A DNA stretch of 64,000 bases from Silene latifolia (taxonomy: Eukaryota > Streptophyta > Magnoliopsida > Caryophyllales > Caryophyllaceae): NCBI RefSeq assembly GCF_048544455.1, contig NC_133537.1:146794058-146858057 (forward strand), written 5' to 3'. Both the position numbers and the translations under genes were made by a program. This document shows, piece by piece, positions 1 through 10,596 of the stretch. Under the pieces are notes generated by a model. It saw only the letters and a program-made list of their open reading frames with translations. It was not told the origin of the DNA and searched no databases. Each line of letters starts with the position of its first letter. The stretch's first letter is position 1.

Positions 1-233
1 CGTTGTACTCTTTGGTTCTGCTGGGATGGGATGGTATGGAATCTTATCTGGGTTCTGTGGTAGCTGATTATAAGTCTTGTTCTTTTTCTTGTTTTCCTTG
101 CTGTTGCTTCTCCTTAATATTGTGCAATTTTCAGGATGTGGCAACTGGTTTACACGAGAATGGTGTGTCTTGTTTTTCACATTGCAATGCAAATAAACTA
201 ATATCATGTACTCCCTTGGTCTCTTGTTCATAG

Positions 234-335
234 GTTTGGAGCTCAACAAAGGAAGATGTCGTCTACACTGAATGCGAGATCAACCAAATACGAGATAAAT
301 GGGCGTCGTACTTCACTAGTCGTTGTATTAGCTGA
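234..335 (+). CDS. Last exon of a CACTA-borne Ulp1/C48-like protease (partial)
   Basis: A likely splice acceptor (TTGTTCATAG) at 224-233 precedes a short open segment ending in TGA at 333-335. It reads VWSSTKEDVVYTECEINQ and continues with IRDKWASYF. The pattern of acidic residues, then EI..IR..WA.YF, just before the stop resembles the C-termini of Ulp1-type cysteine proteases in plant CACTA elements. The catalytic His, Asp and Cys would lie upstream, in exons not resolved here. Phase and acceptor are by eye. The identification rests on a short tail and on its position inside a CACTA end. Confidence 0.4.
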   Translation, partial: VWSSTKEDVVYTECEINQIRDKWASYFTSRCIS

Positions 336-619
336 ATAATTGTGTCCTTTGTTTATTTCTGAAACTTTGATCTATTTATATACTTCTCTTTTCGATGTAT
401 TATGTTTTGATGATAAAATATTGGGGAATGTACAAGATATCAACCTTTTGGTGTGATCAAATTTGGTGATTAATCAGAAGTTTCTTTTGGATGGTCTATG
501 GAATAATGTTGATTTTTATTAATTGCAGGTAATATTCACGGTACAAATAAATTTAAGCTACAATTTTGGTTTTTTTTTTTTTTAAAAACAATTTTGTTTC
601 TTTATTAAAAAAAAATAAT

Positions 620-890
620 AAAAAATAGACCTCATTTGCGGCGTATTCACTGAAAAAACGCAGCAAAACAATCACCATATGAGGCGTTTATTCCAGAAAA
701 CGCAGCAAAAAATCTGACTATAAGTGAGGCGTTTTTTTTCAAAAAACGCAGTAAATAAACATCATATGAGGCGTTTTTTAATACGCCGCAGATGATATTC
801 CTATTTGCTGCTGCCTCATTTGCTGCTACTCGTAAAACGCCTCAATTAAGCCCTTAATTGACGCCGCTTATTAACTTTTTTGTACTAGTG
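620..890. repeat. CACTA subterminal repeat block
   Basis: At least four GAGGCGTTT-type and four AAAACGCAGCAAA-type motifs alternate, several as imperfect inverted pairs such as GAGGCGTTTTTT followed by AAAAAACGC. The block stops at the element end. Confidence 0.65.
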
Positions 891-1585
891 ACATTTGCTT
901 ATAAACTTGGGCACCCAAAGTGGAATTTTGTAAATGTAAGGTACCCAAACTGGAATTTTGCTAAACCTTGGGCACCCAAAGTGAAAATAACCCTTAGTTT
1001 TATATTAAAGAGAAAAAATCATTAAACATATTTTATAACTTTACTAAATTCTCTTGATTAGTTCGTAGTTCATTTTTTTCTTATATCGAAATACGATGAG
1101 GTATATAAAAAATATGACAAATTAATAATGAATCAATTTCAAATATTTAAATAATAACTAAAAACAAAACCTCTATATATACCGCAAATGTGTGGAATCT
1201 GCACTATTAAATACCAATTGTATAATTGTTAAATTCTCTAATATCCCTATCTAAAAAAGCGTACATTTGCGCAGGATTTATACTAGTAGTTTAGTAAAGA
1301 AGTAATTATTCTTAACTTTGTTATTTGGAACACATAGTCCGTGGGCATTTTGCTTGCCTGACATGGGCTTGAATAAGAATAGGTCATTTGTTTCCACACA
1401 AGCCGTCGTCACTGGTTCGGGTATGGATAGATCATAGAACTCATACATAGAGTTGTCCTTGACTAATGGCAATTGTTAACTTTGATGTTAACTTTGTTTT
1501 CCGTCCCTATTCCCTACCATTCTTGTTAATTCCCAGATAAGGGAGTTGGTCACTTTTAACAAAGTTTTCGTGTTGTTGACTGCTC
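891..1585. other. AT-rich intergenic spacer, no gene seen
   Basis: AT-rich sequence with a short GGCACCCAAAGTGGAATTTTG-like motif repeated near 908-985. A 64-codon minus-strand open frame at 1278-1472 has no recognisable motif and is not called. Confidence 0.5.
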
Positions 1586-1590
1586 GATGT

Positions 1591-3564
1591 TGTAATACCC
1601 CGTATTTTATATAACCGATTAAACGGATATTATTATATACTAGTTATTATACATTTTATATTGGTTGCATCGTAATATCGTGAATGTTATTAAGTCGGGT
1701 TTATATCGTATATGTTGAGTCGAGCTACATCACATTTTGTCTTTTGGGTCAAGAATCGTATCACCCATTTACCCATCTACATTTACCCAACGACCATACC
1801 CGTTTAACCCATTTACCTTACCCGGAACATGTAACCACCATTTACCCTAAACCTAATCTAAGAGCCGCTCTCCCTCTCCCCTCTTTTCATTTTATTATTC
1901 ATAAAACCATTTCTAAACCTAGAAAAAGAGAGAGGAAGAAGAATTGTCGAGCCTTTCATTTGATTGAAGATTTCTCATCGATTCCAACCTAATTCGATTT
2001 CCCTGTTTGTAAGTCGATTTCATTCCATTGTTTATACTGTTTTAAATTGTTCGTCTTCAAAAAGTTTGAAAAGAGAGTCCTGTTTATTTGATGTCTAGTT
2101 TATGCATATAAAATCTCGTAGTCAAATTCTTTATGGTTTGTCCTAGGTGATTTATTTATGAACATGTCGCTGAAAAGTCCGCGAATCTGATTTGGTTGTG
2201 GAAAATGATTTGAAACCCTAATGTTTATGTCGATTCAGTTATGAGGCTTCTTCATACATCATCTTTGTATAGTCTAGATGAGAATAGGATTTGGAATTAC
2301 TGCAAAATAAGGTTTTAAACTCGTTTTATGAATCAATACATTTTATGCGACGGTTTCTGTCAGTTTTTGGAAATCAGTCTGAAAACCCTTGAGAAGTTTG
2401 GAATTTGAGAAAAACACATTAGATATAATTTGTAGCTAAGACTCATGGGGTTCCAATCCAATTGGCCTTGTATCAATTTGATTTTTATGGAATTAGTTAT
2501 GTATTTTATTCCGAGTCTGTCATGTGCTGGAAAATCAGGAAAAATCGTGTTTGTTCTTTAAGTTGATATTCCTATTAAGTTATGATGAGTCTAGGTTATG
2601 TGCATGATTATTTGATTGAGTAGGTGGTAATTATACATAATTATGTTATGTAGGTGATGGATATGTGAAGGATCATAATTGATTGCTTGTGTGCTTGGAT
2701 TGCGAAAAGGTAGGGAAATACACTTGACTTATTATCGTTGTTGTTGAATTGTGTTGACTTGTTTGTGTTTCATATGACCAAACTGTGAACGTTGACTTGA
2801 TTCGTGGTTGTTGATTCATGTTATGATTCATATCCTGGAATGTGCTTGACTGAATTGATCGTATTGAATATATTATCACAACATTCGATAACCGGCATGA
2901 TTCTATGATTTAACAGTTCAATGATATACAAATTGTGTTGCATTAATTTCTTGAGCATTCATATGTATTGGAGATGGAGGATGTTGTGGTGACGTGGTGT
3001 GGTGATGATGATGTTGTGATAAGGCCCAGGCGGGTTCTGCAGGACTTGCCCTGGTGTCCTCACAAGGAAATGGTAGGATCGGCTACGGTCGATATATAGT
3101 CTAAGGGGATCGGTATGCATTTCTGGGTTGTACGGGTTATGAGATATGAGTTGGGATGGAGATGGAGGTGACGGAGGAGCATGCATATCATATTTTGTTG
3201 TTTCATTGTATTCCCTACTCAACCTCGTGGTTGACCCTGTGTATTCGTGAACACCTGTGATGATCCAAATATTGGGGAGCAGACTTGACAGATTTATGAG
3301 AGAGGATGGGAGCTTGATGGGCGTGAGACACTGGATCAGAAGACTTAGTAGCTAGATCATCATTTAGAAGACTTTCACTTTTATTTATGCTAGTTCTTTG
3401 TAATTTGATGTAAAAGAGGTTTTGTAACAATTAAGTTAAAGTAATTATATAATCTGCCTTGGAGTTTAATTTGTCATTCACTACCTCGGGAAACCGAGAT
3501 GGTAACAGTCCGGTTTATTAGGGAATGTCTTGCTAAAGGCTCCTTCATAAATCGGGGTGTTACA
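1591..3564 (+). repeat. LARD-1 5' LTR
   Basis: Starts TGTAATACCCCG and ends CGGGGTGTTACA. It differs from the 3' copy by about a dozen substitutions in the first 900 bp, plus clustered changes near 2884-2905 and 3025-3115. Short open frames inside it occur almost unchanged in the other LTR because the sequence is repeated, not because they are genes. Confidence 0.9.
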
Positions 3565-3567
3565 AAG

Positions 3568-3579
3568 TGGTATCAGAGC
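3568..3579 (+). other. LARD-1 primer binding site, initiator Met tRNA type
   Basis: TGGTATCAGAGC lies 3 bases after the LTR end. It is the usual complement of the 3' end of plant initiator methionine tRNA used to prime minus-strand synthesis. Confidence 0.85.
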
Positions 3580-6500
3580 GAACGATCCTCAGGCCTAAAC
3601 CAATGAACCCAATGAACGTAGGATGTGTCTAAATAAAATGAACCCTGGGAATAAATCGTTAGGATCTCACGGTGCGGTTAAGAAGGCGCCCTTAATGCGT
3701 GCTCTTTTGCCCTCTCGTTTTGAACAGGTAACCCGAGATAAATTGAGTGAATGGGGTAGTTAGAAGGAAAACCTTGGATATAATCGAGTTGATGTATACC
3801 TTGAGACCCATATATTCTAATCATTCGCAGACAACGTTACGGTAAGTATTTTGTATGAATGATGACGTGATCATATGATGTTGTGGAGATGAGAAATAAA
3901 TTTTCGTGTTCAGGTTGATAATCAATGAAGTGTTGGATTGTGATAATCGTGAGCGTGAAAATAATTGCGAATTGATGATATTTATCTGGATGGATGTTGA
4001 ATGACGTGTTGATAGTGCTATTATTTCTAGTGATATGCGGTTATGTGATCCCGAAGCCATGCTAGTATAGTATTGTGATAGTAATCAGAAACACTATTGA
4101 ATTGCATGTTTCTAGTCATAGCAATCGTGATTTAGATGTAAGGAGTAGATCGAGATGCGAAGGGATTCTAGGGGATAGATGTTTACGTAAGTACAAAGTG
4201 TGAGATTTAAGTTGGGATAGGTTAGTATACATAGTATGTTCATAAGAGCTTGTAACATAGTAAAGAATGACCTAGTGCTGAAACTCGTTTTGTTTGATTT
4301 TACTCTTTAATTGACCTTACTGCCATTTCTTTTCTGTTTATTGCCTATGGATGAAAATTTTATGAGCGATAGCCTCGTGAGTTAGTGTTCATTTGACGTT
4401 GGTTTCATGCTTATAGGATATACGAATTAGGAGTAATAAATATTTTAGTGGGCTGTGGTCAGGAAGTTCCTGTGCAGTGCTGTTTTGACCAATGATTTTG
4501 TAAAAATCCTCATTTAAATTGTATTAATAATTTTTGCATAATTCCAACTCCATCGATCAGAAGATTCGCATATGTTTTCAAATTGATAAGCCACGAAAAT
4601 TCTTGATGTCTCTATATTAAATGGTAGGTTTTGCAAACTGACCCAAGTTTCGGACCAATTGCTGTCACATACTTGTTTGGACCAATTGAGTTGCAAAATC
4701 CTTTAAAAATTGAATTCTTGAGCTTTGGACCTCATTCTTTTTCTCACGAATTATTAACTCTCTGTATGTTATAAAAAGTAATATAACTCAATTTTTCGTT
4801 GAACGGTTATTTATTCGTGATTTTTGGAAGTTACAACGTGAATCATAACTTTTAAAATGTGAATTCTATGTTGAGTTTTCATACAGTTGTTCGATTATTT
4901 CATGAGCCTTATTAATGTGACCTTATAAAGTTTTTATATGATGATAGTAGCACGCATGATCAGTAGTTATGTATCTTAACAAGTGATAAAATTAAAGTTT
5001 AGTTGATAACATTGTCGGCATGATAGTATGAGTGAAATTTAATAGCTTAATTTGATTCTTAATCGAGGGTGAAATATTTTATACGAGTCCAGTTGTTTGC
5101 ATATTTTATATATGCTTGGCATGTTGTAATATCTCTGGTGTGTTCATCATATTTGTATAGTGGTCGGATATATATAAATATAAAACTATGTTGTCATATC
5201 TTGGTAAAGTTGGTGGCGTTAAATGCTAAGTTGATTGTTCTAATATACTCGCATGAATATTTATAATAATTATGTCTAAATGTTCACACATGTAGGATGT
5301 CATCTGAGTTCTAATGTCTTTTATGTGAGTCTGTGTGCCTATAGTTATACTTATTACTTTCATTGCATTAATTTGTTTCAGTTGAACCTAAACTTATGAT
5401 ATGATAATAAAATAGTGTTGTTGTTCCTTATTGGATATGTTCATAGTTGTATTGTCATGAAATGCTAAGGTGATTGTTGCAATTGTCACGATATTTGAAA
5501 TATAGTTTGATATAGTTACGATATAGTTACGATATTTGAAATATATTCTTGAACCGTCGAATTATAATGAGATAACCCTTTGATGATTCACATGTTATGC
5601 GTATGTTTAAATGATAGTCGTTATAGTTACGTTTAATTGAGCCGCGAGTTGCCTATTTGTTCAAACCGTGCAAACCAGAGAACTTGTTCACCTTACTAAT
5701 ATTTTGTCATAGATAATGTTTTACAAGTTATATGATGGTATATGTACATGTTTAAGTTGTTTATGCGATATCTTTTATTTTCTTTGAAAATGAATTATCT
5801 TGAGTTGATGGATACAATTGAATGGTATGGTTGCTAAAATGTTAAACATATGTGTGATATGGAAGTAATTTTGTTGTTATTGTGAATCATATAACTATTA
5901 ATACTCAATTGTAATTTCAGCTGTTTGACTTCTACATTATTAAGCTAATTACTCCTGGCCTTTGATCGATGGTTCCGTAAGGAGTTTAACTGGGAATTTT
6001 ATAATGTGCCTCCGATCTAAACTAATAATCTTCTTATATTGACTATGTGGTTAGACTCTTGTCTAGTTCTTATGACGTGATAAATCGTTTTAAAATTTAA
6101 CATGTAATTGAGTTGGTACTTATACTTTTGTGTGACCATGCAACTGTGATAAATAGATATATAATAAAGAGGTAAAATTTTGATTGAACACAGTTAATTT
6201 GTAGTTACTTGCTTTACATTATGGTACGAATCGTATGCTTTGATGAGACGTCACCAGGGAATGCGTACTATCTAAAAGGTCTCTGATTAAATGTTGTAGT
6301 CGTGTTAGCCGTGAATATAACTGAGTAAAGAAGTGCGACTAAAGTCCTGATGTTGAGGTAATAGTCGTTCATTAGTAAAGATAGGACTGAAATGAATGAG
6401 ATGAACCTGTAAATTATGAAATATGAGTCGACGCCTAAGCTTGTATTGCTTGAAGGAATTGAATTAAGTTTATCTGATCTTGAGTTTCTTAGTAAGCTGT

Positions 6501-7740
6501 AAATGGATTCTATGGACGGCTCTGTTATAAGATTTATGTTAAGAAAGTTATTCACCGTCCAGTATGAAAGTAAAAGTTTGAAAATGAAGTTAAATTTTGT
6601 CGTGTGAGTATAAATTCGGAATGAGATTTCCAGCCAATGTCTGGTTGTATGGTTTCACGATATTTGCTAGTCTGGAGGAATGAAGCTAGAACGGAGTCAC
6701 AAATAGTGGGTTAATTTAGTCATGTTGTTCGTTCATGTAGTGAATTGGTGGGTTGTGGTTAGTTACGAATGTCAAAACGGGAAACGTAATGTGGTGATTT
6801 AAGTGAGTTATGTGTTAACATGGTATGTTGATATTAGCATGATATGTAATGAATATTTGTAAAATTGGTGTAGTTAAATACATTTAATCTTTTATGTCAT
6901 TGTGTTGGGTGCAGTTTAAATATATTTAACACCAAGAACGAAATTTTATGTATGATAGTCTTGTATGTTAACTTTCCAAATATCGCTGTTTACTCGCTTG
7001 ATTGACTCGACCAATAAGTTTGTAAAATTTGCCAATCAATGTGCGTTCGTCATTCGTGAATAAATCCCAACCCTTTGTTATGAGGATTAAAAATATTTCT
7101 AGGATGATAAGTATCTAAACTGGTTGTCTTCATTTTATTGGTGATTCTGTGTCTTGACCTAAATCAGATGATTATGTAAAGGAAAGTCGATGGACCTATT
7201 AGGTTACAAATTTTCATAAATCGATTTATTAAGTTTTGACCCTAATTCTTTTCTTATGTTGATTGATTCCCTATGTTTCTAAGGTATGAGATTACAATGA
7301 TTAGTGAAATGAATAATTACTAATGATTTTTACTGGTAACCTTGTAAAGCATTGTTCCATTCATAATTTGATTATTCACATGAATAAATGTTACCAATAT
7401 TTCTTGGAAAATATGCTATTTGACATGAACCATATGTGAGCACCTAAGCATCTTCATCTTTGTAACCTGAGTAGTAATGTATAAATTAGATTGACCAGCA
7501 GATCCTGTGAATGTTATTGCATGTATTGATTGATATGAAGAGTGTTTAGATTAATACTGAAATGTCTTAAGTTATTCAACGTGGCTTTTGCTCCGATCCA
7601 TGGCGATGTCTTTGAGTGAGAAAAGAATCGTAGCTTCCTTGAGAGAGCTTGTATATTGATTGTCTTGAGTAGGGATTAGTTAACTTGAGCGTGAGTTGTG
7701 AATCTTTTATCCTCTTTCAGTTGTTAGTAGTAGTTTGAGA
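3580..7740 (+). other. LARD-1 non-coding interior
   Basis: No coding signal; the plus strand is rich in T and G. The first 150 bp (AATGAACC..AATGAAC, AAATGAACCYGG, GGCGCCCT) have a recognisable counterpart just after the primer site of LARD-2 (31296-31450), so the two families share a conserved leader that may hold packaging or dimerisation signals (inference). Confidence 0.6.
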
Positions 7741-7759
7741 ACTTTTGTTATAATAAAGA

Positions 7760-8187
7760 GGTTACGAGGACGTAACCATGTTTTTAGTTGGGTAGGATTG
7801 TAAAATCTTAATGTTTATGTTGCACTTGAGATGGAAATTGGTTACTAGTGTTGAGTTATTGAGTTACTTGAGTTGAAATCGATATTGAGATGGAAAGATG
7901 ACGGTGTTCTCAGGTGGTTATTTAGTTGTTATACATTTGTGTTCTCAGGTAGTTATTAGTTGTAGTTAGTTGGGTTAAGTGAAGATGAGTTAAACTTCGG
8001 GACGAAGTTTATTTTTTAGGAGGGTAGAATGTAACATTTCGTGTCTGTTATATTTAATTGATGTGTCAAAAGTGTGTGTTAACTGTGTTAGGAATGCGTG
8101 ATATCCGTATGTACGATATACAATACCCTTTTGATGTTTGAGTACCGGAGCGAACTTCGGACGAAGTTCTTTTTAAGGGGGGAAGAC
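7760..8187 (+). other. LARD-1: three serial hairpin + purine tract + LTR-start modules
   Basis: Three hairpins precede purine-rich tracts and TGTAA-like starts. (1) GGTTACG/CGTAACC with loop AGGA at 7760-7777. (2) AAACTTCG/CGAAGTTT with loop GGA at 7992-8010, followed by AGGAGGGTAGAA and TGTAACATTTCG at 8030. (3) GAACTTCG/CGAAGTTC at 8152-8169, followed by the true polypurine tract (about 8175-8186) and the 3' LTR. Only the third borders the real LTR; the others look like relics of earlier element ends. Confidence 0.7.
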
Positions 8188-10159
8188 TGTAATACCCCGT
8201 ATTTTATATAATCGATTAAACGAATATTATTATATACTAGTTATTATACATTTTATATTGGTTGCATCGTAATATCGTGAATGTTATTAAGTCGGGTTTA
8301 TATCGTATATGTTGAGTCGGGCTACATCACATTTTGTCTTTTGGGTCAAGAATCGTATCACCCATTTACCCATCTACATTTACCCAACGACCATACCCGT
8401 TTAACCCATTTACCTTACCCGGAACATGTAACCACCATTTACCCTAAACCTAATCTAAGAGCCGCTCTCCCTCTCCCCTCTTTTCATTTTATCATTCATA
8501 AAACCATTTCTAAACCTAGAAAAAGGGAGAGGAAGAAGAATTGTCGAGCCTTTCATTTGATTGAAGATTTCTCATCGATTCCAACCTAATTCGATTTCCC
8601 TGTTTGTAAGTCGATTTCATTCCATTGTTTATACTGTTTTAAATTGTTCGTCTTCAAAAAGTTTGAAAAGAGAGTCCTGTTTATTTGATGTCTAGTTTAT
8701 GCATATAAAATCTCGTAGTCAAATTCTTTATGGTTTGTCCTAGGTGATTTATTTATGAACATGTCGCTGAAAAGTCCGCGAATCTGATTTGGTTGTGGAA
8801 AATGATTTGAAACCCTAATTTTTATGTCGATTCAGTTATGAGGCTTCTTCATACATCATCTTTGTATAGTCTAGATGATAATAGGATTTGGAATTACTGC
8901 AAAATAAGGTTTTAAACTCGTTTTATGAATCAATACATTTTATGCGACGGTTTCTGTCAGTTTTTGGAAATCAGTCTGAAAACCCTTGACAAGTTTGGAA
9001 TTTGAGAAAACCACGTTAGATATAATTTGTAGCTACGACTCATGGGGTTCCAATCCAATTGGCCTTGTATCAATTTGATTTTTCTGGAATTAGTTATGTA
9101 TTTTATTCCGAGTCTGTCATGTGCTGGAAAATCAGGAAAAATCGTGTTTGTTCTTTAAGTTGATATTCCTATTAAGTTATGATGAGTCTAGGTTATGTGC
9201 ATGATTATTTGATTGATTAGGTGGTAATTATACATAATTATGTTATGTAGGTGATGGATATGTGAAGGATCATAATTGATTGCTTGTGTGCTTGGATTGC
9301 GAAAAGGTAGGGAAATACACTTGACTTATTATCGTTGTTGTTGAATTGTGTTGACTTGTTTGTGTTTCATATGACCAAACGTTGAACGTTGACGTGATTC
9401 GTGGTTGTTGATTCATGTTATGATTCATATCCTGGAATGTGCTTATTTGAATTGATCGTATTGAATATATTATCACAACATTCGTGCAGAGGCATGATTG
9501 ATTCTATGATTTAACGGTTCAATGATATACAAATTGTGTTGCATTAATTTCTTGAGCATTCATATGTATTGGAGATGGAGGATGTTGTGGTGACGTGGTG
9601 TGGTGATGATGATGTTGTGATAAGGCCGGGCGGGTTCTGCGAGACTTGCCCTGGTGTCCTCAACGGTGAAATGGGATCGGCTACGGTCGATATATAGTCT
9701 ATCGGGGATCGGTATGGTTGGGTTGTACGGGTTATGAGATATGAGTTGGGATGGAGATGGAGGTGACGGAGGAGCATGCATATCATATTTTGTTGTTTCA
9801 TTGTATTCCCTACTCAACCTCGTGGTTGACCCTGTGTATTCGTGAACACCTGTGACGATCCAAATATTGGGGAGCAGACTTGACAGGTTTATGAGAGAGG
9901 ATGGGAGCTTGATGGGCGTGAGACACTGGATCAGAAGACTTAGTAGCTAGATCATCATTTAGAAGACTTTCACTTTTATTTATGCTAGTTCTTTGTAATT
10001 TGATGTAAAAGAGGTTTTGTAACAATTAAGTTAAAGTAATTATATAATCTGCCTTGGAGTTTAATTTGTCATTCACTACCTCGGGAAACCGAGATGGTAA
10101 CAGTCCGGTTTATTAGGGAATGTCTTGCTAAAGGCTCCTTCATAAATCGGGGTGTTACA
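8188..10159 (+). repeat. LARD-1 3' LTR
   Basis: Direct repeat of 1591-3564 in the same orientation, followed by the 5-bp duplication GATGT. Confidence 0.9.
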
Positions 10160-10164
10160 GATGT

Positions 10165-10596
10165 AGTGTTTTTCCCTATGTCGCTCTTAGGACTTTTATT
10201 AGAGGAAGTCTGATTGACCACACATAAGACGATTCTAGGTTACGGAGTATATAAGGCAGTTATCTAACATGTCGTCACACCTAAGTAATGCCAGTTTATG
10301 ATAGACCAGGATTGAACAAGATGAAAATCAAAATTAAAAAGTTGTCGTCAAGTGATCTCATGAGATATTTCTAGTGATGCACACTTACCCCTATTTGATA
10401 CGACGGGGTTCTCAAACCTAATGGTGAATGCAACTTTTTAATGATTTTACCAGCTAAATTAACGGAATAGACTATAAATTATACAGAAGGGTGGAACCAT
10501 AAATTCGATTAGATTGACTAAACCTAGTTTCAGGTAACTTAGCCTCAACTTGGAACCTGTGACAGGAATGTAAGAACCTGAGAACCTATGTATTTT
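10165..10596. other. 3' flank of the PKS pseudogene, no gene seen
   Basis: No open frame or repeat was recognised. It would hold the 3' UTR of the minus-strand PKS gene. Confidence 0.4.

Larger units (their letters stand above)
1..890 (+). mobile_element. 3' end of a CACTA (En/Spm) DNA transposon, truncated by the window edge
   Basis: The sequence up to 890 ends in TTTTTTGTACTAGTG, the reverse complement of a CACTAGTACAAAAAA terminus typical of plant CACTA elements. The 270 bp before it carry repeated blocks of the type GAGGCGTTTT and AAAAACGCAGCAAA in both orientations, as expected of the subterminal repeats to which CACTA transposases bind. Upstream lies an exon resembling the C-terminus of the protease gene these elements often carry. 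The 5' end is outside the window, so completeness and the 3-bp target duplication cannot be judged. Confidence 0.7.
1591..10159 (+). mobile_element. LARD-1: complete non-autonomous Ty3-gypsy-type LTR element
   Basis: Two near-identical LTRs of about 1.97 kb (1591-3564 and 8188-10159) begin TGTAATACCCCG and end GGTGTTACA. Five-bp target duplications GATGT lie at 1586-1590 and 10160-10164. A primer site TGGTATCAGAGC follows the 5' LTR and a purine tract AAGGGGGGAAGA precedes the 3' LTR. The 4.6-kb interior has no open frame above about 95 codons and no gag or pol motif. Long LTRs, a long non-coding interior and intact cis signals define a LARD, presumably mobilised in trans by a Tekay/Del-like chromovirus (inference from the LTR ends and primer site). 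It is oriented plus. Confidence 0.9.

Noticed and set aside
1684..1992. 102-codon frame present twice (also 8281-8589)
   Set aside because: Duplicated because it lies in the two LARD-1 LTRs; no motif and not conserved as a protein.
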